From: Luteolibacter arcticus
Lineage (GTDB): Bacteria > Verrucomicrobiota > Verrucomicrobiia > Verrucomicrobiales > Akkermansiaceae
NCBI RefSeq assembly: GCF_025950235.1
Contig: NZ_JAPDDT010000002.1
Coordinates: 682,001 to 746,000 of the forward strand
DNA length: 64,000 bases
Direction: 5' to 3'
The position numbers were made by a program, and so were the translations under genes. Below the pieces are notes generated by a model that did no database searches, had not been told where the DNA came from, and saw only the letters and a list, made by a program, of their open reading frames with translations. Below, one piece after another: positions 1-8,307 of the stretch (position 1 is its first letter; the number at the start of each line of letters is the position of its first letter).

Positions 1-91
1 GTAATATCGCCGCCGGATTCCATTCCGCCCTTTGCACAAGCGCCGGCGACGGAGCCGCTTTCACCGGCGAACTCCGACACCAGCCATTCCC

Positions 92-808
92 ATGCGACTC
101 CGTCCCATTCCTGCCCCAGTCCGTTCATTCCTGAAGCGCCAATGGACCGAATGGCGGTCCACGATTCTCTTTGCCGTCTTCGTCCTCACGCCGGTGAAGT
201 CCAGTTTCGCGGACATGAACTGGGTGCCCACGGGGTCGATGAATCCCACGATCCTCGAGGGCGATCTGGTGTATGTGGACAAGCTTGCGTATGACCTGCG
301 GGTGCCGCTGACCTACCAGCGGATCGCGAAGTGGCAGGATCCGGCGAAGGGCGATATCGTCGTCTTCTTCTCGCCGAAAGATGAGATGCGGATCGTCAAG
401 CGTGTGGTCGGCACTCCGGGCGACGTGATCGAGTTGCGGAACCGCACGCTGTTCCTCAATGGCAAGCCGCTAGACTACGGCCCCTTGCCCGCGACGGAAT
501 CGGCTGGCCTCAACCCGGCCCTCGCTTCCCGCTCCGTGATGGCCGAGGAGGATCTCGCCGGCGCGGAGCATGCGGTGATGGCGATCCCCGGCTTTCCCGG
601 TGCGCCCACCAGCTTTCCTCCGGTCACCGTGCCGGCCGGCCACTACTTCATCATGGGCGACAATCGCGACAACAGCGCGGACTCGCGCGATTATGGCATG
701 GTCGAGCGAAAGCGCATCGTCGGCAAGGCAACCTCGGTGCTCGCGTCCTTCGACATTCTCGACAAGTATCAGCCGCGCACCGGGAGGTTCCTGAAGTCGT
801 TGCGGTAA
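92..808 (+). CDS. lepB: Signal peptidase I (type I leader peptidase)
   Basis: This inner-membrane serine protease removes signal peptides from proteins exported through Sec and Tat. The 238-residue product has one N-terminal membrane anchor (about residues 22-40), then the family boxes: PTGSMNP with nucleophile Ser49, RIVKRVVGTPGD with general-base Lys103, and MGDNRDNSADSRDYG near 189-203. Both catalytic residues are present. A TTG at 32 would add 20 mostly basic residues; the frame is closed by a stop at 2-4, and I prefer the ATG at 92. No Shine-Dalgarno sequence is visible at either. The length fits a compact bacterial SPase I. The many secreted proteins in this window are its likely clients. 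Confidence 0.93.
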   Translation: MRLRPIPAPVRSFLKRQWTEWRSTILFAVFVLTPVKSSFADMNWVPTGSMNPTILEGDLVYVDKLAYDLRVPLTYQRIAKWQDPAKGDIVVFFSPKDEMRIVKRVVGTPGDVIELRNRTLFLNGKPLDYGPLPATESAGLNPALASRSVMAEEDLAGAEHAVMAIPGFPGAPTSFPPVTVPAGHYFIMGDNRDNSADSRDYGMVERKRIVGKATSVLASFDILDKYQPRTGRFLKSLR

Positions 809-827
809 GGAGTCGCGTCGTGCCTGG

Positions 828-882
828 CTTCGATAAGGGGTGTCGAAGTTCCGTCGACTCGGTGTGGATGGATCGTCCACAC
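828..882. terminator. Two hairpins between convergent lepB and tspO
   Basis: Two inverted repeats lie in the gap between the convergent genes. CTTCGATA (828-835) pairs with TGTCGAAG (841-848) across a 5-nt loop. GTGTGGA (862-868) pairs with TCCACAC (876-882) across a 7-nt loop. Neither is followed by a clear T tract, so intrinsic termination is only a positional inference. Confidence 0.35.
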
Positions 883-935
883 TCCTTATGGGGCTGCGCC
901 AGATAAGCCCAAGAACCCGGGATGATCGCTGCTCC

Positions 936-1409
936 TTACCGATTCAACACGAAGAACCCCGCATTGAGGTAGGTCGCGTAGCACACCCACAGGAGGTAGG
1001 GCACGAGCAGCGCGGCGGCGAGACGGTCGAGGGGGCGGAAGCGAACGATGGTGACGATGATGGCGACGATCAGCAGGGCAATGACGACGAGTGCGGCGGC
1101 GAGTTGATGGGCGCCGAAGAAGATGGGCGTCCAGACGAGATTGAGGAGGAGCTGGATGAAGAAGGCCGTGAGCGCGGTGCGCTTGGCGGGGCCGGCGGGA
1201 GCGCGGTGCCAGACGAGGGCGAAGGCGATGCCCATGAAGGCGTAGAGGACGGTCCACACCGGGCCGAAGACCGCATTCGGCGGGGTGCCGGGTGGTCGTT
1301 CGAGGGCGGCATACCAAGAGCCGATGGATGAGGCGGTGACGAAGCCGCCGACTCCGCCGAGGATTTCCATCACAACAATGCTCAGGACGATTTTGACCCA
1401 GAGAGGCAT
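936..1409 (-). CDS. tspO: TspO/MBR family protein (tryptophan-rich sensory protein)
   Basis: The 157-residue protein is a five-helix membrane protein of the TspO/peripheral benzodiazepine receptor family, which binds porphyrins and other hydrophobic ligands and is linked to light, oxygen or stress responses. Seen directly: a first helix near residues 5-27, the family loop WYAALERPPGTPPNAVFGP (residues 32-50) followed by VWTVLYAFMG, and a later FFIQLLLNLVWTPIFFG segment with the conserved N and W. Length and helix number are normal. It converges on lepB and starts at an ATG. Nothing nearby indicates a specific ligand, so the cellular role is open. Confidence 0.9.
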   Translation of the reverse strand: MPLWVKIVLSIVVMEILGGVGGFVTASSIGSWYAALERPPGTPPNAVFGPVWTVLYAFMGIAFALVWHRAPAGPAKRTALTAFFIQLLLNLVWTPIFFGAHQLAAALVVIALLIVAIIVTIVRFRPLDRLAAALLVPYLLWVCYATYLNAGFFVLNR

Positions 1410-1492
1410 GGTCGAAGTTGGCCGGGGTTGCGTGTCTATGCAATAGAGAGATTCTTCAGCCGCTCCGGGCTCCTTGTCGGGAAAGTGCAGGG

Positions 1493-2008
1493 CTACCAGC
1501 GTGGGCCATCCGATAGCTCACGGATGGCCCGGTGAATGAGGTGAAGGATGAGGCACAGCACCACAATCATCCCGATCACGAGCGCGAGCGCAATCTCACC
1601 GGGATACGGTCCCGTCAAGCCAAGCAAAGTCGAGAGGCCTGCGAGCGCCACGTAAGCGATGCGCCGGCTGGACGCCCGCTGCGAAAAATCCGGGCGCTGG
1701 CGGAAGTTGGCCAACTCGATCACTCCTCCCAGCAAGAACCACATCATGGCGCAGTCGATGACATTGTACAGGATGCCCAAAGGAATGATGTCTCCTCGGA
1801 TCGCAATGCTGACCGCCGCCATGATCACCAGCACCCAAGCGAGGATGGCTGCGGTCGAGAAGCGCGGCGAGGCATCGCTCAATCCCCGGCATCCCAAAGC
1901 GACGAGAATGTAGCCGAGGAGGTCCGGCAGGACGTCGATCTGGTTGACCTGGAAGTCGAGGACCACCAGCAGCAGACCCCAGAAGATTTGGATGAAGCGA
2001 GTCGCCAT
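1493..2008 (-). CDS. Polytopic membrane protein, function unknown
   Basis: I do not recognise this 171-residue protein as a named family. It has about six hydrophobic segments (roughly residues 5-20, 28-45, 53-70, 74-98, 116-132 and 137-158) with a short basic stretch, QRASSRR, near residues 109-115, and a polar C-terminal tail. There is no catalytic motif. It reads in the same direction as tspO and lies 83 nt upstream of it, so co-transcription is possible but not shown. The hydrophobic pattern and the in-frame ATG make a real gene likely. Confidence 0.72.
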   Translation of the reverse strand: MATRFIQIFWGLLLVVLDFQVNQIDVLPDLLGYILVALGCRGLSDASPRFSTAAILAWVLVIMAAVSIAIRGDIIPLGILYNVIDCAMMWFLLGGVIELANFRQRPDFSQRASSRRIAYVALAGLSTLLGLTGPYPGEIALALVIGMIVVLCLILHLIHRAIRELSDGPRW

Positions 2009-2155
2009 GGGTTCGCGGTCACGGACATTCTAACAATCCCGACAGTGGCAGTGCGGGCGGTTACCGCTAGTCCAATCACGGAGTCGAAATACACTTGTCG
2101 CGTTGGCAGGTCCGGTGCCGGACGGGCATTCACCGCGGCAGAGAATTTCCCCGCC

Positions 2156-2707
2156 TCACCGCTGCCGCCGCTCGATGCCGGGTGGGAGCTGCGGTTGCTT
2201 CGGGGCTGGGGCGGGTGCCGTTGTGCGTGGTGCTGGAGCGGGGTTGGTCGCTCCGCCGTCCTCGGCGGGAATCATCGGCATCTCTCCGCTGGCGGATGTT
2301 GTTCGATTGCCAGGCACTACCGGCACATTGAGGGCGAGATAGACCTTCTCCGGCACCGGGCTCCGCTGCCATTCCAGGGTGGTGGCGATCTGTGACCGCA
2401 GGTCCGCCATTTGCTTCTTCACCGGTCCCGATCTCAGAGCAACCATCATCAGGGCGGGCTTCGGGCCTGATTCTTCGAACTTCAGGATCGTGTCACTGGC
2501 TGCGTCCAGTCCCTTGTCGATCGCCTCGACCGCCGAGGCATTCTCGCCCTTCTCGATCCTGGCGCGGGCGATGGTCAGGAAGACCATCGTCGACGTGAGT
2601 TCCGCCCGTGCTCCCAAGGAGTGACCTTTCGCATGTCCGACGAGATATCCCAGCAGCGAGCACCCCGGGCACAACACGCACAATACTATCACCAAGAAAG
2701 CCTTCAT
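2156..2707 (-). CDS. Putative lipoprotein with proline/alanine-rich tail
   Basis: The 183-residue product begins MKAFLVIVLCVLCPGCSLLG. This looks like a short lipoprotein signal with Cys16 as the lipidated residue, although CPGC is a poor match to the usual lipobox. Residues 30-125 are predicted helical and charged (for example RARIEKGENASAVEAIDKGL), and residues 140-183 are rich in Pro, Ala and Thr, as in envelope linkers. No enzyme motif is visible. It may be a small envelope-anchored helical protein; the function is unknown. Confidence 0.6.
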   Translation of the reverse strand: MKAFLVIVLCVLCPGCSLLGYLVGHAKGHSLGARAELTSTMVFLTIARARIEKGENASAVEAIDKGLDAASDTILKFEESGPKPALMMVALRSGPVKKQMADLRSQIATTLEWQRSPVPEKVYLALNVPVVPGNRTTSASGEMPMIPAEDGGATNPAPAPRTTAPAPAPKQPQLPPGIERRQR

Positions 2708-2918
2708 CGATATTGATAATCTGGAAAGATGCTACGATTCGCGTGAGAAACGATCCAAGCGAATTATTCCGCGCCCATCCTCGCGGCTCAGGCGCGGCGC
2801 TCGCGACCACGGGAAATGCCGCCGCCAGTAGCAAGGGAAGCCAAAGTCGGGGATGCCGGGTGGGTTTTCATGGCGATGATGAGTCGCCATGAAGAGCGGG
2901 TGGAGAAGGTGCGGACCA

Positions 2919-3524
2919 TCATCCATGACACGGGCCCATGAGGAATCTCCGGCCAATGGAAGCCGGAAGAGGATAGACCCGTTCGGTGGGAACATGGCGT
3001 TTGGCTTCATCCGCCCTGCCACGTCGCAGAAGGTCATGCACCTTGGTCACGGCAGGCGTGAGATCTTCGATCTTGAGAATCCATTCGTCGACAAACGTGC
3101 GAATGAGGTGGCGACTGATCCCTATCTGGATGCTGAAATGATCCGATGCTGCGCCTCGCAGCGTGCGCTCGGGATCCCATTGTACATGAACCTCGGCATC
3201 CTCGAATTGGCGATGCCAGTCCTCCCGTGACCGATGGGCCTTCGGCTCGTAGGAAGTAAGGACCGCCTTGCTGAGTGCTTCCTCCCAACCTTTCCGGGAG
3301 ATGGTCACCGCCAGCGTCCTCTCCTGGCCGCTCTTGCTGCCCCAATTGCTCCGGTGCATGAGCCACAGGAACGACGGCTTGATCCACGTCATCCGCCCGA
3401 AGGAAAACGGCTCGACGAATCGTTGGGCCGCCACCGCCGGGCCGGCGATGGCGGACGAGTAAGCCTGATAGACCACGATGCCTTCTCGATCGAAGGCGGC
3501 GCGGATTTCATGTTTGGATGGCAT
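2919..3524 (-). CDS. DUF4291 family protein
   Basis: The 201-residue protein matches the DUF4291 family, whose biochemical role is unknown. Recognisable stretches are [18 protein letters not shown] (near residues 5-22), [20 protein letters not shown] (near 42-61) and [10 protein letters not shown] (near 117-126). I start it at the ATG at 3524. An upstream in-frame start would add 56 residues of arginine/histidine-rich sequence that overlaps the end of the MFS gene in another frame. The MFS gene ends 20 nt upstream on the same strand, so the two are probably one transcription unit. Confidence 0.85.
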   Translation of the reverse strand: MPSKHEIRAAFDREGIVVYQAYSSAIAGPAVAAQRFVEPFSFGRMTWIKPSFLWLMHRSNWGSKSGQERTLAVTISRKGWEEALSKAVLTSYEPKAHRSREDWHRQFEDAEVHVQWDPERTLRGAASDHFSIQIGISRHLIRTFVDEWILKIEDLTPAVTKVHDLLRRGRADEAKRHVPTERVYPLPASIGRRFLMGPCHG

Positions 3525-3544
3525 CGGATGATTGGAGCGATGTT

Positions 3545-4756
3545 TCAGCCCTCCTCCGCCAACCGGCGGGTGGCGAGCATCAGGATGGCGGCGGTCGCGG
3601 AGGCGACGAGGGTCGCGATCCACAGGGTGGCGGGGTTGAATTGCCACATGGCGATGCCCAGCGAGGGACCGATCATGGTGGCGGTGCTCCAACTGATGGA
3701 GGAGACCCCTTGATAGCGGCCGCGCATTTCATCCGGGGCCAGGCCGGCGATGTAGCTGTTCGCCACGGGCAGGGCGACCATTTCACCGGCGGTGAAGACG
3801 ACCATGCTGATGACGAGCAGCGGCAGGCTGGCGCCGAACGCATTCAGTCCCATGCCGAGGCCGATGACGGCATAGCCGGCGGCCATGGCGTGGACGGGAT
3901 GAAAGCGCCGGGTGTAGCTGGTGAGCGGCAGCTCAAGGAAGACGATGAGGATGCCATTCAACGCCATCAGCAGGCCATAGGCGCGCTCGTCGAGGCCGGC
4001 GCCCTCGGTGGTTTGCAGGCCGTAGCTGCTGCTCATTTGCCAGAAGACGATGCCGATGAGCAGCGAGGCGCCGGTGGCGAGCATGAAGGGCGCATTGCCG
4101 CGCATGTGCTTCAGCGCATGGGTCCAGCCGCCCTTGACCGGAGTGGCAGTGAGGGGCCGTGGCTTCAGGCCGAAGAGCACGGTGAGCCCGAGGATGATGG
4201 TGGTCGCCGCATCCGCGATGAAGAGCGCCATGAACGATTGCTTGGCCATGAAGCCGGCGGTGGCCATGCCGGCGGCGAAGCCGAAATTGATCGCCAGCCG
4301 CTGGCAGGCGAAGGCGCGGACGCGAAGCTCCGGCGGGATCAGATCGGCGATCAGGGCTCCTGCGGCGGGGCCATACATCGCGGTGAGCAGGCCGGTCATG
4401 AAGGTGGCGCTCACCAGTGCCGGCACGCCGTGGGCCTGCGACAGCACCATCATGAAAAGTGCCGCCCCCGCGCAGGAGATGAGCATGGTCGGCTTCCGCC
4501 CGAGGCGGTCGGCGAGGTAGCCGCCGATCGCTCCGGCGCACAAGGCACCTGCGCCGTAGGCCGCCATCACGAGCCCGGTGGTCTTCACGTCGTGCCCCTG
4601 CTGGCGCAGGTAGATGGCCATGAACGGGATCACGAAGTGCCCGAAGCGGTTCACGAGCGTGCCGCTGAAGAGGATCCAGTACTGGCCGGGCAAGGCGCGC
4701 AGGTCTTGCCACAGCGTGGTATCGCGGGTCGGGTTCGGGTTCGGAGTCGGGTTCAT
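3545..4756 (-). CDS. MFS transporter
   Basis: A 403-residue major facilitator superfamily permease with about 12 membrane segments. The loop 2-3 signature [14 protein letters not shown] is near residues 80-95. The helix pattern is regular and the two six-helix halves are joined by a central hydrophilic loop near residue 200. Its substrate cannot be read from sequence; drug or metabolite export is the usual guess for this subfamily. The N-terminus has a short PNPNP run encoded by a degenerate GGGTTC repeat. I use the ATG at 4756; a TTG three codons upstream lies inside the T tract of the preceding terminator. DUF4291 follows 20 nt downstream. Confidence 0.9.
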   Translation of the reverse strand: MNPTPNPNPTRDTTLWQDLRALPGQYWILFSGTLVNRFGHFVIPFMAIYLRQQGHDVKTTGLVMAAYGAGALCAGAIGGYLADRLGRKPTMLISCAGAALFMMVLSQAHGVPALVSATFMTGLLTAMYGPAAGALIADLIPPELRVRAFACQRLAINFGFAAGMATAGFMAKQSFMALFIADAATTIILGLTVLFGLKPRPLTATPVKGGWTHALKHMRGNAPFMLATGASLLIGIVFWQMSSSYGLQTTEGAGLDERAYGLLMALNGILIVFLELPLTSYTRRFHPVHAMAAGYAVIGLGMGLNAFGASLPLLVISMVVFTAGEMVALPVANSYIAGLAPDEMRGRYQGVSSISWSTATMIGPSLGIAMWQFNPATLWIATLVASATAAILMLATRRLAEEG

Positions 4757-4763
4757 GGGGCGC

Positions 4764-4799
4764 AAAAAAAGCCCCGTCAGCCGGTGCGGCGGACGGGGC
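4764..4799 (-). terminator. Strong intrinsic terminator
   Basis: Read on the minus strand, GCCCCGTC (4799-4792) pairs perfectly with GACGGGGC (4778-4771) and is followed at once by seven T residues (4770-4764). It lies just downstream of the 52-codon ORF and ends 7 nt before the MFS start codon. This marks the end of the upstream transcript and suggests that the MFS gene relies on read-through or attenuation. Confidence 0.88.
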
Positions 4800-4822
4800 G
4801 AAAAGGGTTCTGGAATCTCGGT

Positions 4823-4981
4823 CTATCCCATCACGATTTCATCCCGCCGCACGCGGTAGCCTTTGCGGTTTTTCGCAAAGAACGGGCGGACGACGACGAG
4901 AGTGGATTGCCACATCCCCGCGATCTGCCCGGCGCACTCGAGGTGCGATAGGGAGCGTTCGTGGGTGGATGCCGGATTCAT
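4823..4981 (-). CDS. Short ORF, 52 residues, unknown function
   Basis: An ATG at 4981 opens a 52-residue frame that ends at a TAG (4823-4825), 23 nt before a strong terminator. The product starts MNPASTHERSLSHLECAGQI and ends RKGYRVRRDEIVMG. It carries a short hydrophobic stretch (QSTLVVVRPFF) between acidic/neutral and basic ends. I recognise no family. The tight spacing of stop codon and terminator supports a real short transcript, but it could equally be a non-coding RNA or leader for the MFS gene. Confidence 0.5.
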   Translation of the reverse strand: MNPASTHERSLSHLECAGQIAGMWQSTLVVVRPFFAKNRKGYRVRRDEIVMG

Positions 4982-5058
4982 CGAGTGCTGCGGACAGTGT
5001 TAGGCGGGGAGGCGGGAGTCAATCCGGATCTCGGTGATGCGGGGCGACCGCGCGTGGA

Positions 5059-5180
5059 GTTTTTAAAAACCGTGAATGGACGCATGAAACATGGCCCTAT
5101 GTCGGCAGCGCGCGGTGGGGAAAGTGGCGGGCATTTTAAAATTTCAGGAATCCCGAACTTGTCCTAGAGTAAATTTTAAA
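5059..5180. promoter_or_regulatory. Cluster of AT-rich palindromes upstream of the metalloprotease
   Basis: In an otherwise GC-rich gap there are two perfect AT palindromes, GTTTTTAAAAAC (5059-5070) and ATTTTAAAAT (5133-5142), and a related AAATTTTAAA (5171-5180). They share the core TTTTAAA and lie 40-165 bp before the protease start. They could be operators or an AT-rich promoter element; I cannot assign a clear -35/-10 pair. Confidence 0.35.
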
Positions 5181-5221
5181 CTATTCCCCAGCGCGTGAAC
5201 TCTCCGGTCCCACCCCGGTGG

Positions 5222-6400
5222 ATGCGTTTCACCCCCATCGCTTTCGCCCTTCAAGCCGTTTGCCCGCTGGCAGCCCAAGTGATCGTCTCCTCTCCCGCGG
5301 CGATCACCCATCATGTGCAGATCCAACCGATCCGCGTGAAGAAAACCAACGGGGTCGCCGCGACCACGTTCGGAACGGGGACCACGGAGACCTACATCAA
5401 GGACCAGATCAACCGCGTCTGGGCGCAGGTCGGCGTGCAGATCACGTGGCTGCCGATGGTGGATTACACGAACAACTTCGCCTACGATGGCGCTCCCACC
5501 AGCTACGCCACGACTGTCCGGCCGGACACGCATCTGGAAGAGATCGTGGATAGCGCGGGGGTGCCGCCGAAGAGCGGGAATGCAATCGTGCTGAATCTTT
5601 TCTTCGTGGAGGTCGTGCCGGGCTTTGCCCAAAGAAACGACAATACGGCCAACGGTCTCGCCTTCGTGGATTCCAATGGGATCACGATGCACGTGGGCAC
5701 CGAGCTGCTGACCTGGCAGGCCGGGCGGGACGTGGTCGCCTCGGTGGCCGCGCATGAGATCGGCCACAATCTGGGGCTGATCCACGCAGAGGGTCAGCCC
5801 ACCAATCTGATGAGTTCGAACGGGACCGAGGATCGGCTCACAAGTGCGCAGAAGACGACGATTTTCGCCAACAGGTCCGGCACCGACAGCTATGAATTCC
5901 TCCAGCAAGCGGCGACGAGCAGTCACTACCAGCAATGGGCGGCGACTCACGCGGTGACCGGCGGGCCAGAGGATGATCAGGACAAGGACGGCATTGTAAA
6001 CGTGATCGAATTCATGCTGGGACTGAATCCCAAGGTTTTCAGCAAGCTGCCCACGCCGGTCGTGGGAGCCAATGGACTCACGTGGACCCTGGCGAAGAAT
6101 GCCAACGCGCTGGCGGATGGGCTCGTCTATCGCGTAGAGAGCGGCAGCGGCGAGACGTGGCTGACTGCCGGAACCGCCGGCAGCGGAAGTACGGTGGTGC
6201 AGAACAATGCGACCTCACTGGTGGTGCGCCTGAATTCGGGCGGCGGCCGGCGCTTCATGCGGATGAATGTGGATGTGCCGATGGCGCTGAGTTCGGGTGC
6301 GGCCGCGGCGGCGTTCTATCCGCCAGAGGAAGAGCCTGCTCCGCGGGTGGTCTCGGATTGCGGGCACGCGGGCTGCGGGATCCACACGGTGGCACCGTAG
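5222..6400 (+). CDS. Secreted metzincin-type zinc metalloprotease
   Basis: A 392-residue exported protease. An N-terminal signal peptide (MRFTPIAFALQAVCPLAAQ) is followed by a catalytic domain with the metzincin zinc motif AAHEIGHNLGLIH (three His ligands, Glu179 as catalytic base) and a likely Met-turn NLMSS about 9 residues later. Downstream come a Ca-binding-like loop DQDKDGIVNVIEFMLGLNP (near 251-270) and a C-terminal beta module seen in other secreted proteins of this window. The tail ends in a small Cys/His cluster, SDCGHAGCGIH. I use the ATG at 5222, which gives a clean signal peptide; a GTG at 5195 is the alternative. The stop codon lies inside a GTAGCGGAAG repeat motif. Confidence 0.85.
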   Translation: MRFTPIAFALQAVCPLAAQVIVSSPAAITHHVQIQPIRVKKTNGVAATTFGTGTTETYIKDQINRVWAQVGVQITWLPMVDYTNNFAYDGAPTSYATTVRPDTHLEEIVDSAGVPPKSGNAIVLNLFFVEVVPGFAQRNDNTANGLAFVDSNGITMHVGTELLTWQAGRDVVASVAAHEIGHNLGLIHAEGQPTNLMSSNGTEDRLTSAQKTTIFANRSGTDSYEFLQQAATSSHYQQWAATHAVTGGPEDDQDKDGIVNVIEFMLGLNPKVFSKLPTPVVGANGLTWTLAKNANALADGLVYRVESGSGETWLTAGTAGSGSTVVQNNATSLVVRLNSGGGRRFMRMNVDVPMALSSGAAAAAFYPPEEEPAPRVVSDCGHAGCGIHTVAP

Positions 6401-6425
6401 CGGAAGCGTGGCCGATGCTTCTTCT

Positions 6426-6535
6426 TGTAGCGGAAGCTCTGCGAGCTTCCGGCGGGGCGGGGTGTGAATGGAGGTCGCGGACTTGTTTGCTGCTTCGGGC
6501 CTCTCCTAACGAAACGACGAAGTCGTTCCGCTACA
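6426..6535. repeat. REP-like palindromic element with 10-bp terminal inverted repeats
   Basis: A 110-bp element is bounded by TGTAGCGGAA (6426-6435) and its inverse TTCCGCTACA (6526-6535). Just inside the ends are two perfect hairpins, GGAAGCTC-TGC-GAGCTTCC (6432-6450) and AACGAC-GAA-GTCGTT (6513-6527). A partial copy of the end motif, GTAGCGGAAG, lies at 6397-6406 and an inverted CCGCTAC follows at 6539-6545. It sits between two convergent genes, as REP/REPIN elements usually do. There is no coding capacity. Confidence 0.7.
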
Positions 6536-6541
6536 TGTCCG

Positions 6542-8011
6542 CTACGCGAGGAAGCCGAGCGGTCCGGTGGCACCGGGCGTGAAGAAGTTCCCGGCATTCG
6601 GCAGGACCAGATGCAGGCTCGAAGGTGGCACGCCGAGCCATAGGGCGAGTTCGGCGAAGTATTCATCGCAACTCGTTGTCGGGATCAGGCGGCCGCGGCC
6701 GGTATCGAGTGGGTTGATCTCCGTGCCGCTGTCGGGATTGAGGGCGAGGCTGGGATACTGGCCGTAGATCTTTCTGCCGCCGACGCTGCCACCGAGCACG
6801 AAGTGATTGCCGCCCCACGCATGGTCGGATCCTCGGTCATTGCTGGTCAGCGTGCGGCCGAAATCGGAGGCGGTGAAGAGCACGACTTGGTCCTGGATCT
6901 GAAGCTCGACGAGTGCCCGCCAGAACTCGCCGATGGCCTGGTCCACACCCGCCAGCATGCTGAGCTGCGATGCCAGGGTTTCACTGTGGTGGTCCCAGCC
7001 GCCGAGCTGGACGAAGAAGGTCTGGCGGACCGCCTGGAGCTGGCCGCGACCCATGATGGCCTTTGCCACCTGGCGGAGTTGGCGGCTGAGCGGATTGCCA
7101 TTGGTAAAGGTGGCCGCGGGCGGCAGCGATGGTGCCGTGGCGGCGGCATACATGGCGTAGGCATCCTGCGCCACGCGCCGCTTCTTCTGGAAAGTGTCCT
7201 GCAGCAGGTGGCTATACTGCTGGGCCAGCATGCTATCGACCGCGGTGCTGGCGGCGTTGGTGAAAGTACTATTGACGTCGTAGCCAGCGTTGTAGCCGGT
7301 GAGCGGGGTGGCACCGCCGCCGGAGCCATCGTTGTAGCCCGCGTTGACCGCGTATTCCGCGCCGGTCACGCCGCTCTGGAAGACATTGCTGCCGTCCACG
7401 GAGATATTCATCGAGACCGCCTGGCCGGGATTGATGTCCTTGATAAGGTCCATCATGCGGCCGGCCCAGCCGATGCCGGTGCGGCTCTGCGGGACGCTGG
7501 TCTGCCACTGCTCGATCTGGTCAGAGTGGGAGTAGAGGCCGAGTGGCAGCCGCTTCGATGCGGCGATGACCTCGCCGCGGTTGAAGACCGGCTCGATCAA
7601 GGTGCCCACGTTGGCGACGAAGGCGGCATCGCCGGCCTCGAAGCGCGCGGCCAGATTTGGCATCGACGGATGCACGGCGAAGGTGCGGCCCGGTGTATTG
7701 GTCGGGTGGATTTCGCGAAGGCCCGTCAGCGGGAGCGCGAGATTGCCCCGGCTATTCACATACTCCGTGCGCGAGTTCGCGTGGGTGGAGGACGGGCCGC
7801 TGTAGGGGGAGAGCAGATTGAAGCTGTCGTTCCCGCCGCTGAGAAACAGGCAAACGATGGCGCGATACTCGCCGGCAACGGGCGGTGCCGCATTCGCGAT
7901 CGAGCTGGCGAGACGCAGATTCAGCAGCGTATTCAGCAGCGGGATCGAGCTGACGGCGGAGCAACTGGCTTGGCCGAGGAAGCGGCGGCGCGAAGCATTG
8001 TGGGCTTTCAT
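6542..8011 (-). CDS. DUF1501 family protein, Tat-exported
   Basis: This 489-residue protein belongs to the DUF1501 family, which is related to the alkaline-phosphatase/sulfatase fold and common in Planctomycetes and Verrucomicrobia. It begins with a twin-arginine signal (SRRRFLGQAS, residues 7-16) and a hydrophobic core, then IVCLFLSGGNDSFNLL, the family entry strand, and later VVLFTASDFGRTLTSNDRGS and DHAWGGNHFVLGG, the conserved SDFGRT and DHGWGG-type motifs. Such genes usually sit beside a DUF1800 or DUF1549/1553 gene; this one has no such partner and is divergent from the AAA+ ATPase gene. The substrate is unknown. Confidence 0.88.
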   Translation of the reverse strand: MKAHNASRRRFLGQASCSAVSSIPLLNTLLNLRLASSIANAAPPVAGEYRAIVCLFLSGGNDSFNLLSPYSGPSSTHANSRTEYVNSRGNLALPLTGLREIHPTNTPGRTFAVHPSMPNLAARFEAGDAAFVANVGTLIEPVFNRGEVIAASKRLPLGLYSHSDQIEQWQTSVPQSRTGIGWAGRMMDLIKDINPGQAVSMNISVDGSNVFQSGVTGAEYAVNAGYNDGSGGGATPLTGYNAGYDVNSTFTNAASTAVDSMLAQQYSHLLQDTFQKKRRVAQDAYAMYAAATAPSLPPAATFTNGNPLSRQLRQVAKAIMGRGQLQAVRQTFFVQLGGWDHHSETLASQLSMLAGVDQAIGEFWRALVELQIQDQVVLFTASDFGRTLTSNDRGSDHAWGGNHFVLGGSVGGRKIYGQYPSLALNPDSGTEINPLDTGRGRLIPTTSCDEYFAELALWLGVPPSSLHLVLPNAGNFFTPGATGPLGFLA

Positions 8012-8307
8012 GGGTGATCGCGAGAAGAACGATGACGCCGGGGGACCGCCGTGAGGCTTATCTCAGAATCGCCGGGACCTGTCCACCCGAGGATGGGCCA
8101 TCGTTGTTACGACAACGAAACGTACGAACTTGGCGAAATTGGATAATGGCAGGGAAGGCCGGGATTCGAGGGGATTTCAGATTTTCGCGTAGGTTCGCCC
8201 TTTTCGTTGTCCCCTTGTCCCTTTTCTCGCGATCGCGGGTGTTCCGGTGGGATTGCTGGTCGCCTTTCCCATCGACATCCCCGCACTGGCACATTGTCCT
8301 TCAGGCG

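Noticed and set aside
4720-4756. GGGTTC-type repeat in the MFS N-terminus as a CRISPR or VNTR
   Set aside because: It is only a few degenerate 6-bp units encoding PNPNP, with no spacers.
3518-4951. A 477-codon open frame on the plus strand over the MFS gene
   Set aside because: It is antisense to a clear 12-helix transporter and encodes a Gly/Asp/Glu/His-rich sequence without motifs. High GC makes long antisense frames common.
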